A DNA stretch of 64,000 nucleotides from Spirosoma sordidisoli (GTDB taxonomy: Bacteria; Bacteroidota; Bacteroidia; Cytophagales; Spirosomataceae): assembly GCF_004138325.1 (NCBI RefSeq), contig NZ_SBLB01000006.1, positions 310,001 to 374,000 of the forward strand, given 5' to 3'. Shown here one piece after another: positions 61,824 to 64,000 of the stretch (within the stretch, counting starts at the first letter, position 1; every line of letters begins with the position of its first letter). The notes below the pieces were generated by a model, which saw nothing but the letters and a program-made list of their open reading frames with translations, was not told the DNA's origin and did not search any database. Both the position numbers and the translations under genes were made by a program.

Positions 61824-64000
61824 TTACTTCACTATTTTGATCTTTTGTCCTTCTTTAACAGCAACATCGGTCAGATTATTCCATTGCTGAATCTGTTCGA
61901 TGGTGACCCCGTAGCTTTTCGAGATGCGGAACATGGTCTCTCCTTTGGCAACGGTATGGTAAACAACCTCCCCACCCGCCGACGCAGCCTCGGGTTTGGA
62001 CGGCTGCACAGCCCGACCGGGCGTTGCTTTCACGACCAGCTGCTGACCCACTTCCAGCACATCGCTGGCCGTCCGGCTGTTGAGCGCCAGGAGTTCATCG
62101 ACCGTTAAGCCATACAGACGGGAAATGCTGTAATAAGTCTGCCCGGCTTCAACCGTATGACTGGCAGCCGACCGGTTCACGACCGGGGTCGGGGCAGCCG
62201 GACGCGGAGCCGGTTCGACCGTACGCTCGGGCGCACTGGGGGCGGGCGTGCGGTCAGCTTTCACGACGGCAGGCGCAGCCGGGCGCGGGGGCGCTTTGGT
62301 AGCGGGTACCGTAAGTGATCCGTCGGCCTGCTGTTCGCGGGGGCCTTCGTAGCGGTCCGACTCCGGCGCGGATTTGGCCGGGGTCGTTGCCCGTTCGGGC
62401 CGGGTAGCGACCGGTACCGTTTTTTCAGGAGTTCCGGTTTCCGGCGACCGGACAATCACGACCCGTTGCGAACCCGTATCAGACGAGCGGCTCGTGGTGG
62501 GCTGGGCCGGGGCGGGTGCCGGATCAGGCCGGGTGGCCGGTTCGGAGCTACCGTCGTTGGGCGTTACCCCCCCGCCTACCAGCTTGGGCTGATATACTTT
62601 ACGTTCCGACGCCGTGCGGGGCACATCGCTCATCCCGCTGACGGGCCTCCGCGGACCGCTGTTGCTGGCTACCTCGGCCTGACGGGCTGCCGGGGTTGGC
62701 GTCTGATCGTATACCGGTGGCGTAGGCGAGTTGATAATTTCGACCGGTTTGTTGTTGGGTCGGCGTTCGCGCAGCCACATGACCCGCCCTACGGCCAGCT
62801 TCTGTACCCGGTCGAGCCGATTGTAGCGCATCAGCTTCTTCAGCCGCAGGCCGTACCGCTGCGAGATGCTGCGCGACGTTTCGCCATCCCGAACCGTATG
62901 AAAAGGCACCAGCGCTTTCTTCCGCTTCTTGGCCAGGTAATACACATCGTTGACAATAACCGGGTCCCGATCGCTCATGTCGTTGTACCGCAGAAAGCTC
63001 GACACGCTGATTTTCGCCTTCCGCGCCAGCGTGGTGGCATTGTCGCCAGCCTGGGCCTGGATACCGGGCAATCCGTTAATTTCGTACAGAATCGGTTCAT
63101 TTTTGCTGCTGACACCCGTCGTTACCCGGCGCAGCACCGGAAACCCAACGTCATTCTGTACGAACTCGGGCGTTTTTTTGGCCCCGACGCTTACGATCTT
63201 CTGCCGAACGTCGTTGATCTGATCCGACGCCACCGGTATAGCCATAACGTAGGCTTTGTCGGTGGGTACGGCTTCGCCGAGCACCCAGCGGTTGTATTTC
63301 CGCAGTTCGAATTCATCGACGCCCAGATCGTCGGCAATGGAGCGCATGGTTTTGCCGCCCCCGTTACCATATTCGATCAGCGCAAACCGGTTCGACGACT
63401 GGTGGGTCGGCAGGGCGCTTTCGATGGCGATCTTATGCGCAAAAAAGCGCAGAATATACCGGTCGGTCCGCCCGTCGAGGGCTACCTCCCGTGCATACGA
63501 CCAGTCGGGCGGTATTAGTTTGGAGATGCCGCCAGCGCCCAGGTAATACGAGTACAGCGACGCAATCCAGTTGTTGAACTGGCCGTTGCTTTTCTTCATG
63601 TACCGGGCCGCGCCATGCGTTGATGCCGTAATGCTCTTCCGCTCATCGACCTCATCATCGACGCGCAGACCGTGTTCAACCGCGGTTTCCCGCTTAAACT
63701 GCCAGTACCCGACCGCCGTTGACGCCGACACGGCATCGGGTGTCAGCGAACTCTCCTGCACGGCCAGGTATTTGAAGTCGGTAGGTACGTCTTCATCGAT
63801 CAGGATGGCTTCAATTATCGGGAAGTACAGCGCCACCCGGTCGAGTTTGGCGGTCCAGTACTGCCGGTTGGCCATCAGCGCGTTTACATCCTGTTGCACG
63901 ATACGGCGGGCATCGGGATCGAGCCGCACCGAGATATCGGCAAAGGTTATCTGCTCGGGTACGGCTGGCACCGACGTCTGGGCCAGGGCCGTAAAGCCCG
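61824..64000 (-). CDS. LysM-containing membrane-bound lytic murein transglycosylase (MltD-like), 5' end outside window
   Basis: At least 725 residues; the frame remains open to the window edge and reads GFTALAQTSVPAVPEQ, the end of a signal peptide, so the true start lies beyond 64000. The catalytic SLT domain covers about the first 180 residues, with the Glu in YLAVQESSLTPDA and AVGYWQFKRETA. Four LysM-like modules follow: one near IQAQAGDNATTL, one near HTVRDGETSRSI, then after a Pro/Thr/Ala-rich linker HTVEAGQTYYSI and HTVAKGETMFRI at the C-terminus. It cleaves peptidoglycan glycan strands in the periplasm. Confidence 0.92.
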   Translation of the reverse strand, partial: GFTALAQTSVPAVPEQITFADISVRLDPDARRIVQQDVNALMANRQYWTAKLDRVALYFPIIEAILIDEDVPTDFKYLAVQESSLTPDAVSASTAVGYWQFKRETAVEHGLRVDDEVDERKSITASTHGAARYMKKSNGQFNNWIASLYSYYLGAGGISKLIPPDWSYAREVALDGRTDRYILRFFAHKIAIESALPTHQSSNRFALIEYGNGGGKTMRSIADDLGVDEFELRKYNRWVLGEAVPTDKAYVMAIPVASDQINDVRQKIVSVGAKKTPEFVQNDVGFPVLRRVTTGVSSKNEPILYEINGLPGIQAQAGDNATTLARKAKISVSSFLRYNDMSDRDPVIVNDVYYLAKKRKKALVPFHTVRDGETSRSISQRYGLRLKKLMRYNRLDRVQKLAVGRVMWLRERRPNNKPVEIINSPTPPVYDQTPTPAARQAEVASNSGPRRPVSGMSDVPRTASERKVYQPKLVGGGVTPNDGSSEPATRPDPAPAPAQPTTSRSSDTGSQRVVIVRSPETGTPEKTVPVATRPERATTPAKSAPESDRYEGPREQQADGSLTVPATKAPPRPAAPAVVKADRTPAPSAPERTVEPAPRPAAPTPVVNRSAASHTVEAGQTYYSISRLYGLTVDELLALNSRTASDVLEVGQQLVVKATPGRAVQPSKPEAASAGGEVVYHTVAKGETMFRISKSYGVTIEQIQQWNNLTDVAVKEGQKIKIVK

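Overview
The window looks like a chromosomal segment of a Cytophagales bacterium (Bacteroidota), most like the Spirosoma/Fibrella/Rudanella group. The grounds are: moderately high GC; starts without clear Shine-Dalgarno sites; repeated -7 elements of the Bacteroidota type TAnnTTTG, several with a -33 TTG about 20 bp upstream; a type IX secretion C-terminal tail on a DUF1501 protein; and families typical of the group (GIN-domain, DUF1501/DUF1800, DUF3109, DUF2141). The genus is inference. No rRNA, tRNA, insertion sequence, CRISPR array or prophage was recognised.

Layout. 1-3421: end of an esterase, an SDR oxidoreductase with an AraC regulator, and a secreted GH10 xylanase. 3451-8285: a Rid-family protein, a WYL regulator, a displaced second copy of the xylanase 3' end (5208-5413), a fatty-acid desaturase with an HxlR regulator, and a membrane-anchored EEP-family protein. 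8378-13846: rimP-nusA-infB, with a terminator-like hairpin in the leader and a separate infB promoter. 14064-23444: a BatA-type membrane protein, folA, fmt, greA with a long hairpin-containing leader, a HIT protein, a secreted propeller/DUF11 protein, gpsA and a Gfo/Idh/MocA dehydrogenase. 23620-33488: a DUF2339/DUF3999 pair, a TolC/HlyD efflux operon, a class IV aminotransferase, a LolD-like ATPase and a GIN-domain protein. 33472-43222: a sigma factor, then the H-NOX/kinase/regulator/NOS operon, then purK. 43219-64000: FAH-family enzyme, recO, a frameshifted GH29 fucosidase, an FtsX-type permease, lptB, recJ, DUF2141, guaB, a phosphoesterase, mazG, DUF1501/DUF1800, DUF1361, dgkA, a membrane protein with a winged-helix regulator, an alkyltransferase-like protein, DUF3109 and a LysM lytic transglycosylase cut by the window edge.

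The standout is the compact same-strand block 34527-42055. It encodes a haem NO-sensor (H-NOX), a hybrid histidine kinase (PAS-HisKA-HATPase-REC-HPt), a LytTR response regulator, and a 1370-residue nitric oxide synthase with two N-terminal globin-like domains, a NOS oxygenase and a complete FMN/FAD/NADPH reductase. The gene order suggests a self-contained circuit that makes, probably oxidises, senses and transduces NO. The first globin appears to have lost the normal proximal histidine position, while the second keeps it. Globin-NOS-reductase fusions and H-NOX/kinase pairs are each known; the tandem-globin form inside one operon with the sensor and relay is what deserves follow-up.
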